This document shows positions 50,221 through 58,701 of a DNA stretch of 64,000 bases, piece by piece. The translations under genes and the position numbers were made by a program. This stretch comes from Bacteroidales bacterium (lineage in GTDB: Bacteria; Bacteroidota; Bacteroidia; Bacteroidales; CAIWKO01). The stretch is taken from the NCBI GenBank assembly GCA_023228145.1, contig JALOBU010000003.1, positions 62,001 through 126,000 of the forward strand, given 5' to 3'. How positions within the stretch are numbered: position 1 is the first letter of the stretch; every line of letters starts with the position of its first letter. A model generated the notes under the pieces. That model was not told the DNA's origin, did no database searches, and saw only the letters and a program-made list of their open reading frames with translations.

Positions 50221-52707
50221 TTAAAGTGGGTCCACATCAATACTGACGATGACAGAGGAAAATTTTTTGTTCATTTCGAGAATCATCTGCATCACTCTTT
50301 CTTTATGTTTTTGAACCTGACCGTCTTTGTCAAGTTTTAAAAGAATATTTTTCAGGTATAAGTTTCTAATTTTCGAAACCATCGGATATTCAGGCCCTAT
50401 GACTTTTTTATGAAAAAGGAGGCGCAGGTTATGCGTAAGATATGCTGCAGCTGCATTCAGTATATCGGTATCTTTATGTTTTAGGGTTAGTTGTATCAAG
50501 CGAGTAAAAGGAGGATAATTAAATTGTCTGCGTTGAATCAACTGCTGGTTAAACATGGCTGTATAGTTATGTTGCAAAGCCAGTTGTATCATAGGGTGGT
50601 CAGGAGTGAATGTTTGTATAACAACTTTGCCGCGTTTGCTGCGTCTTCCGGCACGCCCGCTAACCTGTGCCATCAGTTGAAAACTGCGTTCATGTGCCCG
50701 GAAGTCGGGATAGGAAAGCATTTGGTCGGCATTTAAAATACCTACGACACTCACATTGTCGAAGTCAAGGCCTTTAGTTACCATTTGTGTCCCTATTAAA
50801 ATCTGAGTTTTGCGGTCTTCAAAATCGTTGAGTATCTGATGATAGGCATATTTATTTCGTGTGGAGTCCAGATCCATACGGGCGATATTCACTCCGGGAA
50901 AAACCATGGCAGTTTCTTCTTCAATGCGTTCAGTTCCAAAGCCCTTGGTGTGAATATTTGTGCTTTTACATGCAGGGCATTCATGGGGAACATTAGTAGA
51001 ATAACCGCAATAGTGGCACTTTAATAAGTTTGCATGTTTGTGATAAATTAATGTAACATCACAGTATTTGCATTGGGGAATCCAATTGCAGTCGTTACAT
51101 TCAATTCGGGTAGAATAGCCGCGGCGGTTTTGGAAAAGAATGACCTGCTCTTTATTCTTTAATGCTTGTTTAATTAAATCAAAAAGTTCTATGGAGAAGT
51201 ATGATTTCATTCGTTTTTGCCGGCTTTGTTCTTTGATGTTGGCAATAGTAATTTCCGGCAATTCAATGTCCCCGTATCTTTTGTGCAATTCCGCCAATCC
51301 ATATTTTGATGTAATGGTATTATGATATGTTTCAAGAGCCGGTGTGGCAGACCCAAGCAATACTTTGGCTCCATAAAGCTGAGCAAGGTAAATGGCAGCA
51401 TCACGGGCATTGTAATGCGGGGGTGGATCGGTTTGCTTGTAAGAAGAATCATGTTCTTCGTCCACGATGACAAGTCCCAGTTTGCTGTATGGCAGAAACA
51501 GTGCGCTGCGAGCACCCAGGACAATCTTATACGGCTCAGTAATGCTATCATTACTTGTATTCAGGATTTTGTACCAGACTTCCACACGTTCGTCATTACT
51601 GTATTTCGAATGATAAACTCCCACCTGCTTGCCAAAATATTTACGGACACGGTTAATGACCTGTGTGGTAAGTGCTATCTCGGGAAGCAGAAACAACACC
51701 TGCTGACCCGCATCAATCGTTTCTTGAATTAATTTTATGTACAACTCTGTTTTTCCGCTTGATGTAATACCATGAAGTAACACCACATTTTTATTTTTAA
51801 AAGACTCTTTGATGTCGTTGAGACATTGTATCTGATCTTCGGAAAGTATTATGGAGTCAACAGAAATGCTGTGTTCAAAATCTTTAAGTCGTGTCTGGAT
51901 AATTTCATAAGTTTCAAGAATGCCTTTTGTTATGAGCGCCTGTAACTGTATAGCCGAAGCTCCGGCTTTTTCAAGGAGCTTGGGCCTGCTTATATGTTTT
52001 TGAGGAGCATCTGTAAAACGGTTCATTTGCAAAAATGTTAAAAGCAGTTCCATTTGCTTATATGCTTTGCTGCTTAGTTTATCGAGTGTTTTTTGCAATT
52101 CGGTTTCGTTGGAATACTCTTCTTTTAGCCTGACACAAACTTCCTTTTTAGGTTTGTATTTTATCTGTATTTCTTCTTCCAGCAGAGCTACCTTTTTCTC
52201 GATAAGAGTTTTTACCAGCGGAATAATTTTTTGCTGTTCAACAATCTTTGATATTTCCTGCAATGAAAGTTTTTTCTGTATTTCAAGGGCTTCGGCCACC
52301 AGGTATTCTTTTTCAGAAAGAAGTTCGTAATTTTTATTGAAATCGGGGTTTAGCACCAGGCGGCTTTCGCTGGCAAGTTTTAATGAAGATGGCAGGGCGG
52401 CATTCATAACTTCTCCCGGGCGGCACATATAATAATTTACCATCCATTCCCAAAAGGAAAACTGTTTTTCATTTACAATAGGTTTTTCATCCAGAATAGA
52501 TAAAATATATTTTGGCTGAAAATTTTTAGGGACATTCTGATGGATTCTATAAACAAGGGCTGTATAGATTTTCTTTTTCCCGAACTGCACCACCACACGC
52601 TGGCCCCGATGCAATTGATTGTTCATTTCAAAAGGCACACGATAGGTATAAAACCCCGGTAAGGGCAATGGTAAAATAAGGTCAGCGAAAAGTGTGATAC
52701 GTTCCAT
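50221..52707 (-). CDS. priA: primosomal protein N' (replication restart helicase PriA)
   Basis: 828 residues. PriA recognises stalled forks and loads the primosome. The N-terminal DNA-binding domain (PLPGFYTYRVP) is followed by the helicase core. Walker A is HGITSSGKTELY (about 316) and the DEEH box is VIVDEEHDSSYK. The zinc-binding insertion has four Cys pairs: CNDC, CKYC, CHYC, CPAC. GTQMVTKGLDFDNVSVVGILNADQ and VSGRAGRRSKRGKVVIQTF complete it. The ATG shares one base with the pfkA stop (TAATG), so the two are translationally coupled. Confidence 0.96.
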   Translation of the reverse strand: MERITLFADLILPLPLPGFYTYRVPFEMNNQLHRGQRVVVQFGKKKIYTALVYRIHQNVPKNFQPKYILSILDEKPIVNEKQFSFWEWMVNYYMCRPGEVMNAALPSSLKLASESRLVLNPDFNKNYELLSEKEYLVAEALEIQKKLSLQEISKIVEQQKIIPLVKTLIEKKVALLEEEIQIKYKPKKEVCVRLKEEYSNETELQKTLDKLSSKAYKQMELLLTFLQMNRFTDAPQKHISRPKLLEKAGASAIQLQALITKGILETYEIIQTRLKDFEHSISVDSIILSEDQIQCLNDIKESFKNKNVVLLHGITSSGKTELYIKLIQETIDAGQQVLFLLPEIALTTQVINRVRKYFGKQVGVYHSKYSNDERVEVWYKILNTSNDSITEPYKIVLGARSALFLPYSKLGLVIVDEEHDSSYKQTDPPPHYNARDAAIYLAQLYGAKVLLGSATPALETYHNTITSKYGLAELHKRYGDIELPEITIANIKEQSRQKRMKSYFSIELFDLIKQALKNKEQVILFQNRRGYSTRIECNDCNWIPQCKYCDVTLIYHKHANLLKCHYCGYSTNVPHECPACKSTNIHTKGFGTERIEEETAMVFPGVNIARMDLDSTRNKYAYHQILNDFEDRKTQILIGTQMVTKGLDFDNVSVVGILNADQMLSYPDFRAHERSFQLMAQVSGRAGRRSKRGKVVIQTFTPDHPMIQLALQHNYTAMFNQQLIQRRQFNYPPFTRLIQLTLKHKDTDILNAAAAYLTHNLRLLFHKKVIGPEYPMVSKIRNLYLKNILLKLDKDGQVQKHKERVMQMILEMNKKFSSVIVSIDVDPL

Positions 52708-53687
52708 TATAGTGATAGTATTCTTGCCATATGCAACATGTTTCGGTTAATGTCGCGGTTGTGCTTGGTAGCCTTGTCGAAGGTAGTTAAGCTTATTGTT
52801 TTATTTATTTGTCCAACCATAACACCTTTTTGTCCTTGCATTAGCGCTATCACAGCTTCATAACCAAGTGTACTGGCAAGTACACGGTCCATACAGGTTG
52901 GCGAGCCTCCGCGCTGCAGATGCCCGATAATGGCTATGCGGGTATCGTAATAGTTGTATTTTTCTTTCACCTTGCGGGCTACTTCAAAAGCGCCGCCCTG
53001 GTCATCGCCTTCAGCAACAATGATAATCCCGGAGGTTTTATTTTCGCGACGGTCGTTTTCAAGCTTGGCAATAAGGTCATCAATGTGTGTTTTGGTTTCC
53101 GGAATAAGAATGTCTTCTGCACCACAAGCAATGCCACTTCTCAGCGCAATGAAACCTGCATCACGCCCCATTACTTCAACAAAGAACAACCTGTTGTGCG
53201 AGGCAGCAGTGTCGCGCAGTTTATCAACGGCTTCAACCACGGTATTTATTGCTGTATCGTAGCCAATCGTAAAATCTGTCCCATACAGGTCGTTGTCAAT
53301 GGTACCAGGTACACCGACAATTGGAAAATCATATTTATTACCTAATGCCATAGCCCCTCTGAATGTTCCATCACCGCCAATAGCTACAAGGGCATCAATA
53401 TTGTTTTTTATAAGACAGTTATAAGCTTTTTCAAGCCCTTCTTCCGTTTTAAAAAATTCACTGCGGGCAGTTTTAAGCATAGTTCCACCACGCTGGATGA
53501 TGTTGGCTACTGAGTGGCGGTACATAGGTTGAGTTTCATCGCTGATTAGTCCTTCATATCCGCGGTTGATTCCGCATACATCAAGTTTATTATAAATTGC
53601 CGTTCGGACAACAGCGCGTATGGCTGCGTTCATGCCGGGTGCATCGCCGCCGGAGGTAAGCACCCCGATTTTTTTGAATGCTTTCAT
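52707..53687 (-). CDS. pfkA: ATP-dependent 6-phosphofructokinase
   Basis: 326 residues, the committed glycolytic step (fructose-6-phosphate to fructose-1,6-bisphosphate). TSGGDAPGMNAAIRAVVR (about 11-28) and GGDGTFRGA bind ATP. VGVPGTIDNDLYGTDFTIGYDTA carries the catalytic Asp. MGRDAGFIAL and GHLQRGGSPTCMDR belong to the sugar and effector sites. The Gly of GGDGTFRG supports ATP rather than PPi as donor. Upstream is an exact TACCTTTG -7 box; downstream it overlaps priA by one base, an unusual functional pairing. Confidence 0.96.
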   Translation of the reverse strand: MKAFKKIGVLTSGGDAPGMNAAIRAVVRTAIYNKLDVCGINRGYEGLISDETQPMYRHSVANIIQRGGTMLKTARSEFFKTEEGLEKAYNCLIKNNIDALVAIGGDGTFRGAMALGNKYDFPIVGVPGTIDNDLYGTDFTIGYDTAINTVVEAVDKLRDTAASHNRLFFVEVMGRDAGFIALRSGIACGAEDILIPETKTHIDDLIAKLENDRRENKTSGIIIVAEGDDQGGAFEVARKVKEKYNYYDTRIAIIGHLQRGGSPTCMDRVLASTLGYEAVIALMQGQKGVMVGQINKTISLTTFDKATKHNRDINRNMLHMARILSL

Positions 53688-53705
53688 ATGTTTTGTTCAG
53701 ATAAG

Positions 53706-53713
53706 CAAAGGTA
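53706..53713 (-). promoter_or_regulatory. -7 box TACCTTTG of pfkA-priA
   Basis: Minus-strand TACCTTTGC, an exact TAnnTTTG match, ends 18 bases before the pfkA ATG. The -33 region has no clear TTG. Confidence 0.5.
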
Positions 53714-53775
53714 AAGTTTACCTTTATTAGTTTGAGTGTTGTTGAAAAAAAAACTTTTAAAAAAAGAAAGATATT

Positions 53776-53933
53776 CGACTCCTCTGGAGTCGTTTTTTTA
53801 TTAAGGGGTTATTTTTTTTATAAACATGTGACTTCTACAAAGTCATGAAAATAGGTTTAGGTTTTTAAAATGATGTTGTTGGCATCGTATATTTTTAAAA
53901 AAGATACAAAAAGCTACGACCCCATCGGGGTCG
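53776..53933. repeat. cluster of three related GACnnn/nnnGTC palindromes
   Basis: CGACTCC-TCT-GGAGTCG (53776-53792), TGACTT-CTACA-AAGTCA (53829-53845) and CGACCCC-ATC-GGGGTCG (53917-53933). All have GAC at the outer stem and GTC opposite, with inner bases changed in pairs. The first is followed by T7 on the plus strand, but no plus-strand gene precedes it. Confidence 0.85.
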
Positions 53934-54102
53934 AATAGTTTAATAATGTAATATCTGTTGTAACCCCAAAAATTTAATAATAACAGCAACATCCAGGTTT
54001 TACTAATAATACAATTTTAAAATAGTACCTTTCAACAAATAACAATCATTAATTTATTTCAAAACTACATCGGGCTTTAATTTAATTTTTTTGGAATACT
54101 TA

Positions 54103-54134
54103 TTGCAGAAACTGTTTTATTTTTCTTAATTTTA
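54103..54134 (+). promoter_or_regulatory. promoter-like pair before the 54.2-kb lipoprotein gene
   Basis: TTG (54103-54105), 21 bases, TAATTTTA (54127-54134); the ATG follows 19 bases later. The last G of the -7 consensus is missing. Confidence 0.4.
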
Positions 54135-54153
54135 CATTATTAATTTCATTAAT

Positions 54154-54843
54154 ATGAAGAAAAAATCCAGAATTTTAACAAAATTAACCGCTATAACAGG
54201 CTTAATTACTATCCTTTTTTTATCGTCATGTTTTAAAGATGAAACACCTACAAAAACATTGATGGAAGGTGTATGGACGGTAACACATGTTTATGATGAA
54301 GCGGGAGTTGACCATGCAGGGAAAATTAATTTTCCTATTACTGCTTTTCACTTAAGCAGTGATAATACCGTTATTTCAACTGCAGCCCCCCTAACAATGT
54401 TTATCGTATATGGTGATAATAAATACACACAAATTGCATCCGATATTGACCAGGTGTTTAATTATGCGGGTTTGGATTTCAGCGGAGGAGAGTATTTTGT
54501 GGCAGGTGGAATCGTTGACCGATTCACGCTGGAAATGAAACTTGAGGGCTTGCCGGGGCAAAAATCGCTTACGACATTATTAGATATGCTTGGAATCTCT
54601 CAGGATTACCTTGACTTTGTTGTGTATCACAAGTTTATGGATGTAGGTATTTGGTTTGAAGATGAAAATGATACCATGATATGGTCGTTTGACGACCAGA
54701 CAACAGCAGCTTATAATTCCAAAGATAATTACGGAAATTATGTCCTTTGGTATGGATGGCCGGTTGAGAATTTTACCAAATGCCGTGTCGTATTGAATAA
54801 ACAGGTTAAAGACCTTAATCAGGTTGTCCAGGATGCGTTGTAA
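54154..54843 (+). CDS. lipoprotein of unknown function
   Basis: 229 residues. The signal peptide ends at the lipobox LFLSSC (Cys about 27), followed by an Asp/Glu-rich linker (FKDETPTKT). The body, LMEGVWTVTHVYDEAGVD and onward, starts like lipocalin-type lipoproteins of Bacteroidota (a W-x-V strand after EG), with aromatic-rich strands to the end (YGNYVLWYGWPVENFTKCRVVLNKQ). I do not recognise a specific family. Probably anchored in the outer membrane. It is preceded by the hairpin cluster and has a promoter-like pair 19 bases upstream; nothing suggests an operon with the next gene, 174 bp away. Confidence 0.72.
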   Translation: MKKKSRILTKLTAITGLITILFLSSCFKDETPTKTLMEGVWTVTHVYDEAGVDHAGKINFPITAFHLSSDNTVISTAAPLTMFIVYGDNKYTQIASDIDQVFNYAGLDFSGGEYFVAGGIVDRFTLEMKLEGLPGQKSLTTLLDMLGISQDYLDFVVYHKFMDVGIWFEDENDTMIWSFDDQTTAAYNSKDNYGNYVLWYGWPVENFTKCRVVLNKQVKDLNQVVQDAL

Positions 54844-54941
54844 TGACTTCTTCCTGAGTTGATTTTGCTTCTTAAAGAAATAATCCAAGTTGTCTTTTTA
54901 CAAGCGATACAAGGCAAGATGCTTTTTTAGCATAATTCATT

Positions 54942-54949
54942 TATTTTTG
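54942..54949 (+). promoter_or_regulatory. -7 box TATTTTTG upstream of the serine hydrolase
   Basis: Exact TAnnTTTG match followed by CA, 68 bases before the preferred ATG. No clear -33 TTG at the proper distance. Confidence 0.38.
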
Positions 54950-55017
54950 CAATTTATTACTCAGGCATTTAAAGTTCCTGAAAAATATGCAATACCATTT
55001 TTGTGAATAAGAAGCAT

Positions 55018-56178
55018 ATGAAACTTATTAAAAAGATATTACTATGGATTACCGGCTTGATAATTATAGTAAATCTTATTGTTGTCGTTAGTGGGAATGC
55101 TTATGTTTATAAGGCAATGATTTATCAGTATGCTGGGATTGATGATTACAACTTGTTTGAAAACAGGGTAGTTAAAGCAGGGAAACATATTCCCATTCCA
55201 AATGCAGTTTGTTATAATAAAATAAACTTATCCGATGAGTTCAGGAAATATTTGCTGGAATCCGGAACAATTGCTTTGCTGGTTTTAAAAAACGATTCGG
55301 TTTATTATGAAGAATACTGGGATGGGCATGATAGCAGTACCATATCAAATTCGTTTTCGGTAGCTAAAAGTATTGTAAGCATATTAATAGGTATTGCAAT
55401 TGATGAAGGGAAGATTAAAAGCGTTGACCAAAAAGTTTCTGATTTTATACCTGAATACGCTGGCGGCTTGAATGAGCAACTCAGCATAAAGCATCTGCTG
55501 ACCATGAGTGCAGGTTTTGATTGGTGCGAAGAATATGAGAGCTTATTTGGTCAGACAACCAAAGCCTATTATGGTCGTAACCTAAAAAAAATACTTTTAC
55601 AATTGAAGGTTATAAATACACCCGGGAAAACATTTGTCTATCAAAGTTCAAATCAACTGGTTCTGGCTTATATTCTCGAGAAGGTTACTGGCATGAAACT
55701 TAGCGAGTATGCGTCTGAAAAACTATGGAAACCTTTGGGAGCAAAGAATGATGCCTTGTGGAGTCTTGACAAAAAAGAGGGGTTCGAAAAAGCTTTTTGC
55801 TGTTTCAATTCGAACGCCAGGGATTTTTCACGTATAGGTTTGCTTTATCTGCACGGTGGTGTTTATAATGGACAAAGAATAATTTCGGAAGAATACGTAG
55901 AAGAATCGTTTGAGCCTGCCTCGTTGGTCGATGAAAACGGAAATAAATTTGAACATTACGGCTATTCATGGTGGCTTTCAACTATCGAAAACAAAACCTT
56001 TTATCTTGCTAGAGGCATATTAGGGCAATATATTATGATTTTTCCGGATGAGAATATGGTAAGTGTGAGGTTGGGTAAAGAAAGCCCAGAAAAAAACGGG
56101 CTTTCAGCATGTGATTATATAGCGATGCATATATTGAAAGAATTTGGGAATATTGGTTACGTGTCGGACAATAAATAA
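55018..56178 (+). CDS. serine hydrolase of the beta-lactamase class C / esterase family
   Basis: 386 residues from ATG 55018; a GTG five codons upstream is less likely. An N-terminal span (about 8-26) anchors or exports it. The nucleophile motif is SVAK (Ser114, Lys117) and the second catalytic motif is the Tyr of VYQSSNQ (about 208). The third motif, usually HxG or KTG, is not clear; the GILGQYI segment lies at that place. LLTMSAGFDW and PGKTFVYQSSNQLVLAYILEKVTGM are typical of the family. It may be a D-Ala-D-Ala carboxypeptidase-like or esterase enzyme; antibiotic hydrolysis should not be assumed. Begins a run of co-oriented genes to 58.2 kb. Confidence 0.9.
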   Translation: MKLIKKILLWITGLIIIVNLIVVVSGNAYVYKAMIYQYAGIDDYNLFENRVVKAGKHIPIPNAVCYNKINLSDEFRKYLLESGTIALLVLKNDSVYYEEYWDGHDSSTISNSFSVAKSIVSILIGIAIDEGKIKSVDQKVSDFIPEYAGGLNEQLSIKHLLTMSAGFDWCEEYESLFGQTTKAYYGRNLKKILLQLKVINTPGKTFVYQSSNQLVLAYILEKVTGMKLSEYASEKLWKPLGAKNDALWSLDKKEGFEKAFCCFNSNARDFSRIGLLYLHGGVYNGQRIISEEYVEESFEPASLVDENGNKFEHYGYSWWLSTIENKTFYLARGILGQYIMIFPDENMVSVRLGKESPEKNGLSACDYIAMHILKEFGNIGYVSDNK

Positions 56179-56214
56179 AATGACCTAAGAATATTGACTT
56201 TACAATAAATTTAT

Positions 56215-57141
56215 ATGAAAATTAAAGTTGAATCTGTAAATATATCAGAAGAAAAGGGGACGATTAAACATCCGGCAAAAAAGGTAATAATTACATCCAC
56301 AGGCATTGAAAATGATGCACATTCTGGCGACTGGCACAGGCAAATTAGTATGTTGTCATCTGAAAGTATTACCAAATTTGAAAACCAAGCGGGAAGAAAA
56401 ATCAATTTTGGAGAATTTGCCGAGAATCTTACTGTTTCAGGTATAAATCTGGTTGATACTGCCCCGCTGGACCGTTTTGAAATTAATGATGTTATATTGG
56501 AAGTAACACAGATAGGAAAAAAATGTCATGGGGATTCCTGTGCAATTTACAGGGAAGTAGGGAATTGTGTTATGCCTAAAGAAGGTATTTTTTGCAGGGT
56601 TTTACACGGGGGTGTTATACATCCAGAGGATACAGGGGTTTATAAACCAAAAGTTTTTAAAGTTTATGTTATAACACTTAGCGATAGGGCAAGCCAGGGT
56701 GTTTATAAAGACCTGAGCGGGCCAAAAATTTCTGAAATGGCAGAAAAATTTTTTAGCTCTAAAAAAAGACAATCCAATATCGAAAACACTTTGATACCCG
56801 ACGATGCTCAATTGCTTGAACAGTTGGTGGCACAAGCAATAAACAAATATGATATTATTATTACTACAGGCGGCACGGGTATTGGACCTAAAGATTTTAC
56901 TCCTGATATTGTAAAATCCTTATTAGAAAAAGAAATCCCGGGCATTATGGATATGATACGTTTGAAGTACGGTCAACAAAAATACAATGCTCTTGTAAGC
57001 CGTTCCATTGCGGGTGTTGTTGGGAAAACATTGGTGTTTACATTGCCGGGCAGCGTAAAAGCCGTCGAAGAATATATGAATGAAATTACTAATATGCTTG
57101 AGCATTTGATTTACATGTTACATAGTCTTGATTATCATTGA
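56215..57141 (+). CDS. MOSC domain fused to MogA-like molybdopterin adenylyltransferase
   Basis: 308 residues in two modules. The N-terminal MOSC domain (about 1-145) has GIENDAHSGDWHRQISMLSSES, GEFAENLTVSGINL and the Cys-containing IGKKCHGDSCAIYREVGNCVMPKEGIFCRV. The C-terminal MoaB/MogA domain (about 150-308) has VITLSDRASQGVYKDLSGP, TTGGTGIGPKDFTPD and FTLPGSVKAVEEY, the molybdopterin-binding and Mg-ATP elements. Such fusions insert or tailor molybdenum cofactor. No other moa/moe gene is in the window. Lies 36 bp after the serine hydrolase and 48 bp before the HD gene. Confidence 0.9.
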   Translation: MKIKVESVNISEEKGTIKHPAKKVIITSTGIENDAHSGDWHRQISMLSSESITKFENQAGRKINFGEFAENLTVSGINLVDTAPLDRFEINDVILEVTQIGKKCHGDSCAIYREVGNCVMPKEGIFCRVLHGGVIHPEDTGVYKPKVFKVYVITLSDRASQGVYKDLSGPKISEMAEKFFSSKKRQSNIENTLIPDDAQLLEQLVAQAINKYDIIITTGGTGIGPKDFTPDIVKSLLEKEIPGIMDMIRLKYGQQKYNALVSRSIAGVVGKTLVFTLPGSVKAVEEYMNEITNMLEHLIYMLHSLDYH

Positions 57142-57189
57142 TGTTATCAGAATTAAGAATTTATATTACCCAATCAATAAAAATTGAAT

Positions 57190-57756
57190 ATGTCATCAGG
57201 AATAACTAGAGAAAAAGCATTTGAACTGCTTCAGGAGTATATAAAAAAAGAAAACATGATTAATCACTGTCTTGCCTCCGAAGCGGTGATGAAAGCCTTA
57301 GCACGCAGGCTGGGCGAGGATGATGAAAAATGGGGTATAGCAGGCCTATTGCATGATATTGATGTTGAAATTACTAATGCTGACCCAAAAACACACGGAC
57401 AAGTTGCAATAGATATATTGATAAATCATGGTGTTGACCCCGAAATAATTGAAGCAATTAGTCTTCACAATGAAGTTTCGGCCCAACAACCGCGAACAAC
57501 CGTTTTCCATCATGCGCTGGCTGCCGGAGAAACTATTACCGGGCTTATCATTGCAACAACTCTTGTTTATCCTGAAAAAAAACTTTTTGCAGTGAAATCA
57601 AAATCTGTAGTAAAACGAATGAAAGAGAAAGCCTTTGCTGCATCGGTAAAAAGGGAAACCATTATGGAATGCGAACTGATAGGGTTGCCCATAGCCGAAT
57701 TTGCTGAAATTTCGGTCAATACAATGCAGGAAATAGCTGCCGAAATTGGATTATAA
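57190..57756 (+). CDS. HD/HDIG-domain phosphohydrolase-like protein
   Basis: 188 residues from ATG 57190; the frame also opens two codons upstream at TTG. The metal-binding residues are visible: His of INHCLASEAVM, then GLLHDID (the HD pair), and later SLHNEVS and FHHALAAGET. This pattern matches the HDIG-type single-domain proteins known from many bacteria, whose substrate is not established. Soluble. 48 bp after the MOSC-MogA gene and 10 bp before the acetyltransferase gene, probably one transcript. Confidence 0.86.
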   Translation: MSSGITREKAFELLQEYIKKENMINHCLASEAVMKALARRLGEDDEKWGIAGLLHDIDVEITNADPKTHGQVAIDILINHGVDPEIIEAISLHNEVSAQQPRTTVFHHALAAGETITGLIIATTLVYPEKKLFAVKSKSVVKRMKEKAFAASVKRETIMECELIGLPIAEFAEISVNTMQEIAAEIGL

Positions 57757-57766
57757 AGCCCTTGTT

Positions 57767-58240
57767 ATGAAAGTAAAAATACGTAAAGCTAAAAAAGAAG
57801 ATATTCCCCAAATAATTGCCATGATAAAAGAACTGGCAACATATGAACGGGCGTCTCAGGAAGTAACTGTAACAGCCCGCGATCTGGAAAAGGATGGATT
57901 TGGAAACAAGCCGGTTTTTGAAGTTTTGCTGGCTTTTCAAGGGAAAGAAGTTGCAGGGATGGCATTTTTTTACATCAGCTATTCTACATGGAAGGGGAAA
58001 TGTCTTTATCTTGAAGACATTATTGTAAAAGAACAATTCCGCAGGCATCAAATAGGACATGCTCTTTTTGCGGAAGTGATTAAAAAAGCAAAAAAAATAG
58101 AAGCTAAACGTTTGCACTGGCAGGTTTTAAACTGGAATGAACCAGCGATTAATTTTTACAAAAAGTACTCTGCAGATATAGATGCTAACTGGCTTAATGG
58201 AAAATTGACTGAAAATCAGTTGAAGGATTTAAATATATAA
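57767..58240 (+). CDS. SSAT-like GNAT acetyltransferase (probably diamine/polyamine)
   Basis: 157 residues from ATG 57767; the longer frame requires TTG within the previous gene. GNAT motif A is YLEDIIVKEQFRRHQIGHALFAEVIKKA (acetyl-CoA loop R-R-H-Q-I-G-H). The following LHWQVLNWNEPAINFYKKYSADID and the earlier FFYISYSTWKGKCLYLED closely follow the spermidine/spermine N1-acetyltransferase and thialysine acetyltransferase layout. A diamine or related amine is therefore a plausible substrate, though other amino groups are possible. Last gene of the co-oriented run beginning at 55 kb. Confidence 0.86.
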   Translation: MKVKIRKAKKEDIPQIIAMIKELATYERASQEVTVTARDLEKDGFGNKPVFEVLLAFQGKEVAGMAFFYISYSTWKGKCLYLEDIIVKEQFRRHQIGHALFAEVIKKAKKIEAKRLHWQVLNWNEPAINFYKKYSADIDANWLNGKLTENQLKDLNI

Positions 58241-58262
58241 ATGTACTAATAAGGATTATCCT

Positions 58263-58592
58263 TTATAAATCATCCACATCCTCTTCAGGCTCTTTATCGG
58301 GAATTTCTGTGTCATCATCCGTATCCTTGATAGGAGTGTCAGGGATATCGTCCTTGGCAAATAACTGTTCTGAAAGTTTTTCTTCGGTTGTATTGTCAAT
58401 TTTTACATCAACCTTTATAAGGTAACTTGCACTGGCAGTATCAACAGTAACCGCATAAAAAAAATCGTTATTTGGTTTTGTTACCTTAAAAACGTGATAT
58501 TGATACCCATCGGGGTATTTGTTATATAGTGCCTCTTTTATTTCGGGAGAGGCGTTATTGATATGTACAATAACCTTTTTTTTATTTTCCAT
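58263..58592 (-). CDS. small cytosolic protein with acidic tail, unknown
   Basis: 109 residues. Residues 1-75 (KKVIVHINNASPEIKEALYNKYPDGYQYHVFKVTKPNNDFFYAVTVDTASASYLIKVDVKID) look like a compact alpha/beta domain. The last 35 are almost all Asp, Glu, Pro and Thr (DDIPDTPIKDTDDDTEIPDKEPEEDVDDL). No signal peptide and no known family recognised. The acidic tail suggests a protein that binds basic partners, or a nucleic-acid mimic; that is speculation. It stands alone between convergent and divergent neighbours. Confidence 0.65.
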   Translation of the reverse strand: MENKKKVIVHINNASPEIKEALYNKYPDGYQYHVFKVTKPNNDFFYAVTVDTASASYLIKVDVKIDNTTEEKLSEQLFAKDDIPDTPIKDTDDDTEIPDKEPEEDVDDL

Positions 58593-58701
58593 TTTATACT
58601 TTGATATTTAATTTATGCAAAACGCATGCATTTATCAAATAGTATACCGATTTAATAAAAAAGTGTAATGTGAAAAAACATTTTCACGAATAATTATTGA
58701 A

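Larger units (their letters stand above)
53688..54153. other. intergenic region with three hairpins between pfkA and a lipoprotein gene
   Basis: 466 bp between divergent genes. It holds the pfkA -7 box, three short hairpins at 53776-53792, 53829-53845 and 53917-53933, and a promoter-like pair before the next gene. No ORF or RNA gene was recognised. Confidence 0.7.

Noticed and set aside
53776..53799. Hairpin plus T7 as a rho-independent terminator
   Set aside because: The T-run is on the plus strand, but pfkA reads away on the minus strand and no plus-strand gene precedes it; a repeat-family origin explains it and its two relatives better.
55018..56178. A true beta-lactamase resistance gene
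   Set aside because: Only the SxxK and Tyr motifs are shared; the third motif is unclear, and the family includes many esterases and peptidases.
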